From: WRGT01 sp942493035 | Lineage (GTDB): Bacteria > Spirochaetota > UBA4802 > UBA5550 | Direction: 5' to 3' | DNA length: 64,000 nt | Assembly: GCA_942493035.1 (NCBI GenBank) | Contig: OW818666.1 | Coordinates: 1,612,001-1,676,000, forward strand | Part shown: piece after piece, positions 1 through 9,425 of the stretch | Layout: each line of letters opens with the position of its first letter | Position numbering within the stretch: the stretch's first letter is position 1 | Position numbers and translations under genes: made by a program | Notes under the pieces: generated by a model | Told to the model about the DNA's origin: nothing | Seen by the model: only the letters and a program-made list of their open reading frames with translations | Databases searched by the model: none

Positions 1-1750
1 CTATTGCCTTTTCAATCTTATCAAGTCTTAATCCGGCGAAACGCACAGGGAGAGGTATCTGGGCAGATGCCTCTTTCCCCTTCGGATTGAGTTTAAAATA
101 TTCAAAGTTATCCCAGCAGTCGAGAATTAGAAAATGATCCTTCTCCGTACACCAGGGCTTTATCTTATCCTGTTCAAGAAGCCTTGTACCGCGCCCTATC
201 ATCTGCCAGAACTTGGTGTATGAAAAAACAGGTTTTGCAAATACAAGATTTACTATTTCACGAATATCAATTCCGGTATCGAGCATATCAACACTGAGGG
301 CAATGCGGGGCATATCACTTTTACTGAACTGATCAAGGAGCCCACCCTTGCCGTAAACACGGGGATCATCCGAAACAAGAACCTTGGCAAGTTCACCCCT
401 GTGTTCCGGATAGAGAGAGTCAAAAATCTGTTCTATTCTCCGCGCATGGGACATTGATGAACAGAAAAATATTGTTTTACCCGGAAGAACACCGTTTGAA
501 TCCTTTATCGATTCTTCCATAAACTCTTTTACAATTAGCGTGTTTGTACCTTTATTGATTACCGTCTTCTCAATCTCGGTACCTTCAAAATTTATCTCGG
601 CTACCTCTTTACCTTCAAGAATCAGCTTCTTCTGGTCTTCAAGGGTTATTGTTCTTTTACTTATCCCCTCATCCTGAAACTTTGTGTGAATTTTCATCAC
701 CTGAAAATTACACAGGTATGGGGGATTATTATTTACTGCTTCCTCGTATGTATATGCAAATGTCGGCACGCCATTGTCGCAGTTGAAAAGCTTAAAGGTG
801 TTGTGGTCAATAATATCTGTGGGAGTTGCAGTCAGTCCAAGACTTATTGCTTTAAAGTAATCCAGTACTTCACCATAAGTATTATAAATTGAACGATGAC
901 TCTCATCGATAACAATCAGATCAAAAAAGTGCGGTGAGAGTGTATTCTCTGTATCGCGGATAATATTAAGCATGGTCGGATAGGTTGAAATATAAATCCG
1001 CCGGTCTTTGGATATAAGTTTTTCACCCTCTTTCGGCCAGCGTGGTTCATCGGGCAGATATTCTTTAAATGCAGTAAGCCCCTGATCCCTTAAAGCAATT
1101 CTATCAACCAGAAACAAAACCCGCTCTGCATGTCCTGCTCGCATGAGGGCATCGACAAGGGCAACACATGTTCTGGTTTTGCCGGTTCCAGTTGCCATTA
1201 CAAGAAGAAAGTTCCGCTGCTTCTTTTCAATCCCTTCCATGACTGCGCGGATAGCCCTTATCTGGTAATCCCGTCCTGCAATTTTTGTATTTATAAGCTC
1301 ATCAGCTAAATGTTTTCTATGTTCACGGATATATTGAAATCGTTCAAGGTCATCCCTTGTGGGGAATCCTATTACCTTACGCGGAGGATAGTTCTCTAAA
1401 TCCCAGAAATGAATTTCCAGTCCGTTGGTATAAAAACAGAACGGAAGTTTGCCTCCATGCTGTTTGTGTATATTATAGCAGTACTGCTTCGCCTGCTCGC
1501 GGCCAATTGCAGCATCTTTTGAACTCTTCTTTGCTTCAACAACTGCAAGGGGTTTTGAATCTCTGCCGAGTAATACATAATCACTATACTGATGCCCCTC
1601 AAAAGATGTCCGCGCCTCTGCCACTCCATCGGGCAATGGAACTGAAATATCAAACTCCCTGGTAACCTGTGTGAGATTGTTTACATCCCAACCGGCCTCA
1701 AGAAGTTTGGCGTCTATAAGTTCTTTCCGTGTTTCAGCTTCAGATTTCAT
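1..1750 (-). CDS. hsdR: Type I restriction enzyme R subunit (HsdR), 3' end beyond the window
   Basis: The reading frame is open from an ATG at 1750 to the left edge (583 codons), so the C-terminus is missing. Seen: an N-terminal nuclease-like region with the motif VVEAKKSSKDA, then a superfamily 2 helicase core with Walker A MATGTGKT, motif II IDESHRS, motif III GLTATP, and motifs V/VI SVDMLDTGIDI and QMIGRGTRL. This order is typical of HsdR, the ATP-dependent translocase and endonuclease of type I restriction systems. The frame is uninterrupted. Whether hsdM and hsdS lie nearby cannot be told here; nothing to the right belongs to the system, so partners would be off the left edge. A type III Res or stand-alone DEAD nuclease is less likely given the motif order. 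Confidence 0.9.
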   Translation of the reverse strand, partial: MKSEAETRKELIDAKLLEAGWDVNNLTQVTREFDISVPLPDGVAEARTSFEGHQYSDYVLLGRDSKPLAVVEAKKSSKDAAIGREQAKQYCYNIHKQHGGKLPFCFYTNGLEIHFWDLENYPPRKVIGFPTRDDLERFQYIREHRKHLADELINTKIAGRDYQIRAIRAVMEGIEKKQRNFLLVMATGTGKTRTCVALVDALMRAGHAERVLFLVDRIALRDQGLTAFKEYLPDEPRWPKEGEKLISKDRRIYISTYPTMLNIIRDTENTLSPHFFDLIVIDESHRSIYNTYGEVLDYFKAISLGLTATPTDIIDHNTFKLFNCDNGVPTFAYTYEEAVNNNPPYLCNFQVMKIHTKFQDEGISKRTITLEDQKKLILEGKEVAEINFEGTEIEKTVINKGTNTLIVKEFMEESIKDSNGVLPGKTIFFCSSMSHARRIEQIFDSLYPEHRGELAKVLVSDDPRVYGKGGLLDQFSKSDMPRIALSVDMLDTGIDIREIVNLVFAKPVFSYTKFWQMIGRGTRLLEQDKIKPWCTEKDHFLILDCWDNFEYFKLNPKGKEASAQIPLPVRFAGLRLDKIEKAI

Positions 1751-1935
1751 CAATTACATTCACTTAATTTTGTATATTAAACGTAGCTCTTATATTGTTA
1801 TATATTACAAGCATAAAAAGTTTAAATATACTTAATTTAAACATAACACACCACCAATGACACACAGAGACCTACACGTTTATGTAGCGGAATAAGTATA
1901 AATGATGCATACAATGGCGACAATAATAATTGACT

Positions 1936-2069
1936 CCCTGCCCCCTCTGGCCATCTCCCCCCTGATGAAAGGATGGAGAGTAACTGCAAAAAATTCCAAC
2001 CTCTCCTTTCACCATCTCACCATGGGGAAAGGTGCCCGGCGGGCGGATAGGGGCGGTGCGGAACAGCTC
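1936..2069 (-). repeat. Intergenic mosaic repeat R, copy 1
   Basis: This stretch carries the words CCCCCTCTGGCCATCTCCCCC, CACCATCTCACCATGGGGAA and GCGGGCGGATAGGGGCGG (in several positions between 1936 and 2069). The same words appear in reverse orientation at 53427-53704 and in the disrupted copy spread over 54686-59420. It overlaps a spurious 95-aa frame that has no coding character. It sits directly after the U32 peptidase gene. Confidence 0.75.
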
Positions 2070-2081
2070 CCCCCCAATAAC

Positions 2082-4334
2082 CTAAATCCCCCTCCCGTAC
2101 TGATCGCACGTCGCAGGATTAATCGAACGATGAAGCTCCTCACAAGCCCCGTCACATCCGCTCAGATAATCCTCGAAAAGTTTAACTAATTCTGATTTTT
2201 CAATATCCACTTTTGTTCCAGTCTCAATATTCCTTAAATCGATGGATACACCTGAGAAAAAACCGGGAATATCGCGGAGTACGTCTGTATTCAGATAGTT
2301 AACATCGTTATAAATGCAGTGATAGTTCCCCTTCGACTTCTCTATGCGAAGGTTCACGTTTTTCATGTTTGTGATGGTTCCCCTTCTTTCACAGTCTGAA
2401 ATACATGTATGGTCTATTACATCCTTATCGCAGCCGAGAACCTGATGGAACAGACATTGCCGGCTTGTCATAAGCACTATGGGGTGATAGATACTGTAGT
2501 ATAGATCAAAGTTATCGGGCTTTTTAATGCTTTTTATCTGCTGCTCATTAATTTCGTTTGAGATAAAAGCACCCGTGCATGCGAAGTTCTCTTTGAGACA
2601 CTGCAGACTATAAGAGTTAACAATATTCAGATATGGACCGGCTATCCATGGTATCCCCATCTCACTTGCGGCTTCTGTTATCCCGAGATTATTTGTTACT
2701 ATAATCTTCGGCATTACCTCGCGTAGAAATTGAACCGCAGATGTGTAATCCGCACCGATTAGAATGGAGGGGAACCACGGGATCAGCCGTTTATTTTCCG
2801 AAAACATATTTATAAGCGCGGAATACTCCCCGCTTACCCCGTCGGGGAGCTGATAGTAAATATCGGCAACGGTCATGCTGCAGAGATGCAGATCATCCGG
2901 AGATGATATCAGTATGGAGAGTCCGGTTTTTGCCGCGGGGCTTACGTTCCTCTTCAATACTGGAAGCTCAACCGGTGGAACCATCTCACTTGTGCCGTTA
3001 AGACGGGAGATGATTCTTCTTTTTAATAAAGTTAATTCTTTAAACGGGAGGAAGAGTCCGCTCTGAAGATTATCTAAATCTATATGCTCAATGCGGTATC
3101 CGAAATCATTAAAGGCGTTAAAACTCTTCAACACCATCTCACTATCAAGTGCCTGCCTGCCGACTATTTTAAAATCTGAATCAGTAGTTACTTCAAATGA
3201 TGAGTCGGGAGTTTTGACCGTTACCCGTAACGGGCTGCCGGGTTCACCGGATACAGTTATATTTAAAGGGATCTTTGCAATGCTCAGCTTGTCAATGCGG
3301 CTTTGAACATCACGAATAATATCTGTCTTTTCATCGTAGAGCTCTCGCTTTGCCCGTTCAAGATTATCCCCGGATGTTGAGCCGTAACTCGCTGCTAAAT
3401 GTATGGCCGAATGGTCACGGGGATTATCAATGAACATACTCCTGCCCGGAACCCCCGCCAGAAATGCATTGGTAAAATCACGGTTAAAAACCTTGTAGAG
3501 CGTGCTGTTGTCATTGCTCAAGGTATTGGATCTATATAACTTCCGGAGCTGATACCTCCATGCTTTAACAACCGTGTAGACATAGTGGAACTTTTTTATA
3601 CGACCCTCAATCTTTATGGAATCGACTCCGGCATCGGAAAGATCCTTCAAATCAGAAAATGCCGAATTATCCTTAAGGTTAAGTGGGAAATTATTCCCTT
3701 CCGGGGTTGTTAAATACTGATCGCGGCATGGCTGGCTGCACCGTCCGCGATTACCCGAGTTTCCGCCAAGAACCGAGCTGATGTAGCAGATGCCTGAAAA
3801 ACAGATGCAGTTGGAACCGTGGACAAACACCTCTGTGAGAATATTATGACTATGTGCAGTTTCCGTTAATCCCTTTATCTCATGAATGTTCAGTTCGCGT
3901 GAGAGGTTGACACGGGTGACTCCAAGTCTGCTTAAAAATCTGATCTGACCATCGTTATGAGTTGTAAGCTGCGTGGAGGCATGAACTTTAAGCCCTTTAA
4001 AATAATTTGATAGAATATATAGCACACCCAAATCCTGAACTATTATGCCGTCAAGTGTGGTATTAACCAATTTGTTCAGCAGGGTTATCAGTGACGGAAT
4101 TTCGCTCTCTACAATTATAATATTAAGGGTCAGGAAAACCTCACAGTTATTATTGTGAGCCAGTCTTAAAATTCCATACAGATCGTCGAAGCTTATATTT
4201 TCAGCGCTGTTCCGGGCATTAAACCGGTCCAATCCGCAGTATACCGCATCGGCACCTGCTGCAATGGCAGCTTTAATAGAATCAGCATCACCACCCGGTG
4301 CCAGTAATTCAATCTCTCTTTTCGCGTTAGCCAT
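2082..4334 (-). CDS. U32 family peptidase, RlhA-like
   Basis: A 750-residue protein. It opens with the U32 signature start IELLAPGGDADSIKAAIAAGADAVY. The family cysteine cluster lies at about residues 173-207 (CICFSGICYISS, then GNRGRCSQPCRDQY), and a DUF3656/collagenase-like region follows at about 310-440. U32 proteins of this layout include RlhA, which makes 5-hydroxycytidine in 23S rRNA and uses the cysteines for an iron-sulfur cluster. The protein is longer than RlhA (about 650), with an extra C-terminal part of unclear role that has more cysteines (CDKDVIDHTCISDC). The start has a nearby AGGGA. The last codons and stop (GGGGGATTTAG) look like the end of an intergenic repeat, so the C-terminus may have been altered by a repeat insertion. 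The specific substrate is not proven. Confidence 0.85.
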   Translation of the reverse strand: MANAKREIELLAPGGDADSIKAAIAAGADAVYCGLDRFNARNSAENISFDDLYGILRLAHNNNCEVFLTLNIIIVESEIPSLITLLNKLVNTTLDGIIVQDLGVLYILSNYFKGLKVHASTQLTTHNDGQIRFLSRLGVTRVNLSRELNIHEIKGLTETAHSHNILTEVFVHGSNCICFSGICYISSVLGGNSGNRGRCSQPCRDQYLTTPEGNNFPLNLKDNSAFSDLKDLSDAGVDSIKIEGRIKKFHYVYTVVKAWRYQLRKLYRSNTLSNDNSTLYKVFNRDFTNAFLAGVPGRSMFIDNPRDHSAIHLAASYGSTSGDNLERAKRELYDEKTDIIRDVQSRIDKLSIAKIPLNITVSGEPGSPLRVTVKTPDSSFEVTTDSDFKIVGRQALDSEMVLKSFNAFNDFGYRIEHIDLDNLQSGLFLPFKELTLLKRRIISRLNGTSEMVPPVELPVLKRNVSPAAKTGLSILISSPDDLHLCSMTVADIYYQLPDGVSGEYSALINMFSENKRLIPWFPSILIGADYTSAVQFLREVMPKIIVTNNLGITEAASEMGIPWIAGPYLNIVNSYSLQCLKENFACTGAFISNEINEQQIKSIKKPDNFDLYYSIYHPIVLMTSRQCLFHQVLGCDKDVIDHTCISDCERRGTITNMKNVNLRIEKSKGNYHCIYNDVNYLNTDVLRDIPGFFSGVSIDLRNIETGTKVDIEKSELVKLFEDYLSGCDGACEELHRSINPATCDQYGRGI

Positions 4335-4370
4335 TACTTCCCTGCTGATTTTTTTTATCTATTTATAAGA

Positions 4371-4402
4371 AAGTCGCTCGACTTTATTGAATTTAGCGAC
4401 TT
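4371..4402. terminator. Hairpin with flanking T runs, possible bidirectional terminator
   Basis: AAGTCGCT at 4371-4378 pairs with AGCGACTT at 4395-4402. T-rich sequence follows on both strands. It lies between the FlgO-like gene, which ends at 4488, and the U32 gene, which starts at 4334. Confidence 0.45.
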
Positions 4403-4487
4403 ACTTTTTAATTATTTCACCGTCGCCAAAAGCGGCGGGGTTTGATACTCATAAACAGTTAATGGATTATATCTCCGCAGTCCGGTT

Positions 4488-5612
4488 CTAATACAGCCTG
4501 TCGTATACTCTTAACTTTTTGATATGTCCGGAAAGTACTGATTTGGGATAATATCCGAGAAAAAGATTACCGTAGCGGTCACTCATGCTTTTATCGTACA
4601 CAGTGCTTCCGAATGCGCCTCTGTATATCGCAAATAACTGCCACAACGCTTCCAGATCCGATGAGTGGTGTTTGAGCACCGTTTCATAATATGATATTGC
4701 TTTACTGAAATTATTATTTACTCTTATTTCATAAATACCAAGTACATTATTCTTCACCAGAATGTCAGTTTCGGAATTGATGCTGTCATAAGCAAGCTTT
4801 GTGTATTTTAAAGTATTAGCCGAATCACCGAGGCCGCCGTATGTATGTGCAAGTTTCAGATAGGCTATGGTCATATTCGGATCGATTTCAACAGCCCTGA
4901 GACCGTATCCGGCAGATTCCGCCAGATATTCCCGGCTTTTCGGATCATCAAGATTCGCACCCTTGAAGTTATACTCCTCACACAAAAGGTAATTCCGGTA
5001 TGCCTCCGGATCTCTTGTCGCCTTCTTCTTAATTTCTTTTTTAACAAACTCATTACTGCTCTCACTGGTGAACATGCTTTCGAAAAGATTGTCCTGCAGG
5101 TCAAATATTGATTCCATAGGTCCGGTTACTTTACCTATATGGGTTACAACACCTGTTTCGGTTTTTATAACACGTGAGATAATACGGATTGTTTTGTCAT
5201 ATATCTGGTATGATCCCGTGACAAGATAATCGGCTCCAACCATCATCCCCGGCTTCTTTGCGCTTCTTTCATCGATAAGGCCGATCTGTCCCAGGGCTAT
5301 CTCATTGATGATCTCTTTTAGATGAATCCTGTCAACGACAACGAAATTCGCAAGCTTCATATCACAGGATAGACTTTCAGCAATTCCATCGGCAATCCAG
5401 TCCGGATTTTTCTGATCGCTTGAATTCACAAACGGACAGACTCCATATACATCTTTTTTAATAATATTAGAGCTTGTATTTTCCGCTTTAATTTTCAATT
5501 CGTTTTCAATTACTTCCTGAGTACGGGCATTTCTTTCGCCGGCGAATACTGCCATTATCAATAACATGATTATCGAAATAATCTGTTTTGATTTAAACTT
5601 TAATGCTTTCAT
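4488..5612 (-). CDS. Secreted CsgG/FlgO-like protein with TPR repeats
   Basis: 374 residues. The N-terminus is a Sec signal peptide (about residues 1-28), preceded by GAGGA about 5 nt before the ATG. Residues about 55-185 resemble the CsgG/FlgO fold: GVCPFVNSSD, IADGIAESLSCDM, VVVDRIHLKEII, then GADYLVTGSYQI. These domains occur in outer-membrane-associated proteins. The remainder contains TPR-like helices (AYRNYLLCEEYNFKGANLDD, IDPNMTIAYLKLAHTYGGLG). A second protein with the same domain order lies on the other strand at 6562. The role is probably envelope assembly or scaffolding; no partner is identified. Confidence 0.7.
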   Translation of the reverse strand: MKALKFKSKQIISIIMLLIMAVFAGERNARTQEVIENELKIKAENTSSNIIKKDVYGVCPFVNSSDQKNPDWIADGIAESLSCDMKLANFVVVDRIHLKEIINEIALGQIGLIDERSAKKPGMMVGADYLVTGSYQIYDKTIRIISRVIKTETGVVTHIGKVTGPMESIFDLQDNLFESMFTSESSNEFVKKEIKKKATRDPEAYRNYLLCEEYNFKGANLDDPKSREYLAESAGYGLRAVEIDPNMTIAYLKLAHTYGGLGDSANTLKYTKLAYDSINSETDILVKNNVLGIYEIRVNNNFSKAISYYETVLKHHSSDLEALWQLFAIYRGAFGSTVYDKSMSDRYGNLFLGYYPKSVLSGHIKKLRVYDRLY

Positions 5613-6169
5613 ATTATCCTCAAAATGTATTAGATTTCTGTGCAGCTTATTATTATAACTATATCAGCCAAAGGGCTATCCCGAAAACTCTTTTTCCGGA
5701 ACCGCAGGGAGCACTGCTTCTACAACGATTGGTGAGCCTGTCGAACCACAGCACTACCATTAAACCCTGTAAACAATTAATTATTATTGTCAAGGATGAT
5801 ATTAAATCGTTCTTCCTATAAAACCTTGTGGGAGTTTATTTTGGGGGCACAGCGCTTCGCGCTGCGCCTGAGATGGGGGATTTAGGGGGCTATGTGTAAA
5901 GTTCTGTGATTTCCAAATCTCTTAACTTAATGACATTGCCCCGTAATCCAAGCGTATGCGGAGCATACGCTCCCCTGAAAATAATTCGAGTAATAGTTAT
6001 TAGTGCTGACAATGTTTTAATTCTTTTTAAAAATAAATCTATTGACAGTATCCGCTGTAAATACTGTTTATCTGACAGATAGAATTATTCGCAAAGAGGA
6101 TTTATTCCAGCTTTTTTATCTACAGCACTCATCCTTAAAAACTCCAGATAGTTCAATAAAAGGAAAACC
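5613..6169. other. Intergenic region with short palindromes, no convincing gene
   Basis: The stretch between the FlgO-like gene and the 48-aa gene contains GC-rich hairpins: CAGCGC-TTC-GCGCTG near 5839-5853 and AGCGTATGC-GGA-GCATACGCT at 5951-5971. It also has a GGGGGATTTAGGGGGCT word near 5875-5892 that matches the arms of the inverted-repeat element at 42741-42856. The frames present have no start signals or recognisable product. Confidence 0.6.
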
Positions 6170-6316
6170 ATGAATACTATAATTTTGACTTTAGTAGTGA
6201 TTTTATCAGCTGCAGCATTTTTTTTCTTCAGATATTTCATGTCTGATTCAAATCCCGATGAAGATATAAAAATCAACAACTCCAACAGAATGATGTCGCG
6301 ATACAAGAATAAATAA
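6170..6316 (+). CDS. Small single-pass membrane protein, 48 aa
   Basis: The ATG at 6170 is preceded by AAAGGAAAACC, a good ribosome binding site. The product begins MNTIILTLVVILSAAAFFFF, one clear membrane helix, followed by a short charged, polar tail (SDSNPDEDIKINNSN) and a basic C-terminus. The frame on the opposite strand (6085-6306) is its shadow. The function is unknown; small membrane proteins of this type often modify a larger membrane complex, but there is no evidence for a partner here. Confidence 0.6.
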   Translation: MNTIILTLVVILSAAAFFFFRYFMSDSNPDEDIKINNSNRMMSRYKNK

Positions 6317-6442
6317 TATTCGTTGACAATAGAGTAAATAATTAAAATGATAAGGCAATACCGGTTTTATTTAAAATACCGGTGAAAATCTGTCGGCATT
6401 ATTCAGATTATTTATAGTTCATAAATCAGCGGTATTCTATCT

Positions 6443-6463
6443 CCGCCGCACCTTTGGCGGCGG
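6443..6463. repeat. GC-rich hairpin, CCGCCGC family
   Basis: CCGCCGC at 6443-6449 pairs with GCGGCGG at 6457-6463. Related hairpins occur at 4420-4438, 12395-12411 and 62982-63004, always in AT-rich spacers. Confidence 0.6.
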
Positions 6464-6561
6464 TGAAATAATTTATTAATAAGTTGTTGAATTTAATAAA
6501 ATTAAACGGCTTACTTATAAATACTTACTATATAATGAATATGCCGACTCATGCAGGCTTT

Positions 6562-9414
6562 ATGGAAAAAAGGCTTAATCGTTATTCAATTTTAACATTT
6601 TTATTTCTATTTGTAGCGATAGTTATTAATTCAGATAACGTCTATGCTGCCGGAAAAATGCGGATACTTGTTTATCCTTTTCATAATTCCGGAAATTCAG
6701 AATTTAACTGGTTATCATCGGGGATGACAGATTCTGTTATTGCCGATCTTGAAAGAATTTCCTCAATTCAGATTATATCAGATGATGACCACCGGAAGGC
6801 TCTTCAGAAAATATCACCCTCACCAATCGGACTCCCCGATGAGAAAACTTTAAAAAACATCAGCATTCTAACAGGTGCAGACGTGATAGTTACCGCCACC
6901 TATTCAGTTACGGACAGTACAGTAAGTGCCGCCATCGATCTGGTTAAATTTAAATCAGGCACTGCAAAAAAAACCATTAAGTTAGACGGTACAATTGAAG
7001 CGATATTTGAACTTCAGAATAAAATAATTTTTTCTCTCATCAGCGAGAGTGAAAACTTTAACATACAAGAAATCATTCCCCCTTCTGTAACTTATGAAGA
7101 AAAGAAACTAATCGAAAATAAGAAGAAACCGGATATTCGCGCTTATGAACTTTTTGCAAAAGGTCTCTCTTTAAATAATTCAGATCCCCGTGCAGCACTG
7201 AGTCTATTTAAACAGGCTGTAAATATTGACAGAGGCTATGTTGATGCTTTAAAAGCAGCCGGGTATACAGCCGGACACATTCTTAACAACTATAAGGAAG
7301 CTCTCGAATATCTGGATAAAGCTGATGCTGTTTTAAAAATGCAGGATGATACGCTCAGTTCCGGCTATTCAGTTTTAATGAAGAACATCGGTGATGTTTA
7401 CTGGAACATGGGGAATTTCGAAAGCGCTCTGGCATACTATATGACCTGCAAAACATTAATGGATAACCTTGCAGTCAACAACACATACTACTATGCTGAT
7501 TTAGTTCTGAAGATCGGCACACTGCATGACTATAAAGCGGACCTTGTAAACGCTCTGGAGTTTTATACGACAGGGAGAAAAATAATGGAGAGTCTTGGTC
7601 TTGATAAAACTTCCGGATATGCAGATTTACTATTAAACATCGGCGCAGTGTACGACAACAGAGGAGATCTGGTAAGTGCCATGGAGTTTTACTCTAAGTG
7701 CAGAACAATTCTCGATAGCCTGAATCTTCAGAATACTCCCAGCTACGCTGTTCTAATTAATAACATCGGCGGAGTTTACTGGAGCAGAGGCAATCTTTCC
7801 GGCGCCATGGAGAACTACATAAATAGTAAAACCATCAAGGATAACCTGAAGCTGGAGAAGACTCCGGGATACGCAAACCTGATAATGAACATCGGAATAG
7901 TGTATTATAACAAAGGCAATCTTGCCGCTGCAATGGAATATTACATGAAGAGTAAAACCATTCTGGAGAGCCTCAATCTTCAGAACACCTCCCCCTATGC
8001 CGACTTAATGATGAACATAGGGATTATATTTTTTAAAAAGGGTGACACTGTAAGCGCTCTGAGTTACTACACAAAAAGTGAAACAATTATGAATACTCTG
8101 GGATTTCATAAAACTTCGGGCTATGCCAATCTAATGATGAACTTCGGGATTATATCTTCAAACAGAGGTGACCCTGTCGCTGCTCTTGAATATTTTTCAA
8201 GGAGTAAAACAATCATGGACAGCCTGGAGATGCAGAACACCTCAATTTACGCGAATCTAATGATGAACTTCGGCATTTTTTCTGAAGATAAAAATGATAT
8301 CGTAAGTGCTTCGGATTATTTCACAAAGAGCAGCACAATCATGAAGAGTCTCGAACTGCACGACACATCTGCCTATGCCGATTTACTGATGAACATCGGC
8401 ATAGTGTCCGACAGAAAAAGTGATTATTCCGGAGCTCTTGAAAATTTTACAAAGAGTAAAAAAATCATGGAGAGTCTGGAGCTGCAGAACACCTCTGCCT
8501 ATGCGGACTTAATTATGAGCATCGGCATCGCAGCAAATAATAAAGGGGAACCTCTCCGCTCACTGGAATTCCACGCAAAGAGTAAAACAATTATGGAGAG
8601 TCTTGGACTTCAGAAGACCCCGTCCTATGGTGATCTGATGATGAACACCGGTATTGCATGCAATAATAAAGGTGACACTGCCGCGGCCTTGGATTTATTC
8701 AATAAAAGTAAAACAATCAAAGAGAGCCTGGAACAGCAGAAGACTCCGGGATATGCCCTGGTGATAATGAACATCGGCATTGTGCTTAACAGAAAAAATG
8801 ACATCGAAAGAGCAATGGAAAACTTCAACAGAAGCAGATCAATAATGGAAAGTCTTGAGCTGCAGAAAACCTCCGGTTATGCCTGTCTGATGATGCACAC
8901 CGGTGTCATCTATAGTAAAAAATTCGATTTTAAAACTGCTATAGAATATTTCGAAAATAGTAAAGCAATTATGGATAGCCTGAGTCTGGAGAATACTTCT
9001 CTTTATGCCGATATACTCATGAATACCGGTACTGTATATGCAAAAAAAGATGACCCCCGAAGCGCTCTGGAAAACTATATGGATAGTAAAAAAATAATGG
9101 ATAGCCTGGGGATTCAGAAGACTTCGGGCTATGCTGATCTGCTTAATAATATCGGTATAATATATGCAAGAAAGGCTGAACTCGATAACGCTCTGGAATA
9201 TTTTATGAAGTACAAAAAAATTATGGATACCAATGGTAATCAGAACAGTTCCGAATATGCACTGTTAATGAAAAATATCGGCTATGTTTACAAGAAACAG
9301 AACAAATCACTGGCCGGACTCTATTATGTAAAATCATCGGAAATATACAGGAGCATTGGACTAATGAAGGAAGCGGAGGACGCGGAATTCAGAGCGAAGG
9401 ATGATGAGTACTAG
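6562..9414 (+). CDS. Secreted CsgG-like protein with 16 regular TPR repeats
   Basis: The start at 6562 places a Sec signal peptide (MEKRLNRYSILTFLFLFVAI) at the N-terminus; the longer frame would need an unsupported TTG at 6484. With this start the protein has 950 residues. Residues about 32-165 form a CsgG/FlgO-like domain (ILVYPFHNSGNSEFNWLSSG, GADVIVTATYSV). From 7348 to 9363 there are sixteen consecutive units of 41-43 residues with the pattern Y-A-D-L-x-M-N-I-G-x-x-Y-x-x-K-G-D-x-x-x-A-L-E-Y-Y. These are kinesin-light-chain-like TPRs whose units diverge in sequence. The protein is likely a periplasmic or surface scaffold. The gene stands alone; the next gene converges on it 11 nt away. 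Confidence 0.8.
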   Translation: MEKRLNRYSILTFLFLFVAIVINSDNVYAAGKMRILVYPFHNSGNSEFNWLSSGMTDSVIADLERISSIQIISDDDHRKALQKISPSPIGLPDEKTLKNISILTGADVIVTATYSVTDSTVSAAIDLVKFKSGTAKKTIKLDGTIEAIFELQNKIIFSLISESENFNIQEIIPPSVTYEEKKLIENKKKPDIRAYELFAKGLSLNNSDPRAALSLFKQAVNIDRGYVDALKAAGYTAGHILNNYKEALEYLDKADAVLKMQDDTLSSGYSVLMKNIGDVYWNMGNFESALAYYMTCKTLMDNLAVNNTYYYADLVLKIGTLHDYKADLVNALEFYTTGRKIMESLGLDKTSGYADLLLNIGAVYDNRGDLVSAMEFYSKCRTILDSLNLQNTPSYAVLINNIGGVYWSRGNLSGAMENYINSKTIKDNLKLEKTPGYANLIMNIGIVYYNKGNLAAAMEYYMKSKTILESLNLQNTSPYADLMMNIGIIFFKKGDTVSALSYYTKSETIMNTLGFHKTSGYANLMMNFGIISSNRGDPVAALEYFSRSKTIMDSLEMQNTSIYANLMMNFGIFSEDKNDIVSASDYFTKSSTIMKSLELHDTSAYADLLMNIGIVSDRKSDYSGALENFTKSKKIMESLELQNTSAYADLIMSIGIAANNKGEPLRSLEFHAKSKTIMESLGLQKTPSYGDLMMNTGIACNNKGDTAAALDLFNKSKTIKESLEQQKTPGYALVIMNIGIVLNRKNDIERAMENFNRSRSIMESLELQKTSGYACLMMHTGVIYSKKFDFKTAIEYFENSKAIMDSLSLENTSLYADILMNTGTVYAKKDDPRSALENYMDSKKIMDSLGIQKTSGYADLLNNIGIIYARKAELDNALEYFMKYKKIMDTNGNQNSSEYALLMKNIGYVYKKQNKSLAGLYYVKSSEIYRSIGLMKEAEDAEFRAKDDEY
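7348..9363 (+). repeat. Tandem 42-residue TPR coding repeat array (16 units)
   Basis: Fourteen units are exactly 42 residues, the first is 43 and the last 41, giving 672 residues. Each unit carries the core MMNIGI..., a middle A(L/M)EYY and a closing SKTIMESL(G/E)L. The units are clearly related but not identical, so this is an old array rather than a recent slippage tract. Confidence 0.9.
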
Positions 9415-9425
9415 ATTTAAACTTT

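Noticed and set aside
1902..2189. 95-aa plus-strand frame
   Set aside because: It runs through the intergenic repeat and the end of the U32 gene, with low-complexity composition and no binding site.
6085..6306. 73-aa minus-strand frame
   Set aside because: It is antisense to the 48-aa gene at 6170, which has a better start signal and a coherent membrane helix.
7348..9363. CRISPR-like periodic repeat
   Set aside because: The 126-nt period encodes TPR units in an open frame; there are no short identical repeats with unique spacers.
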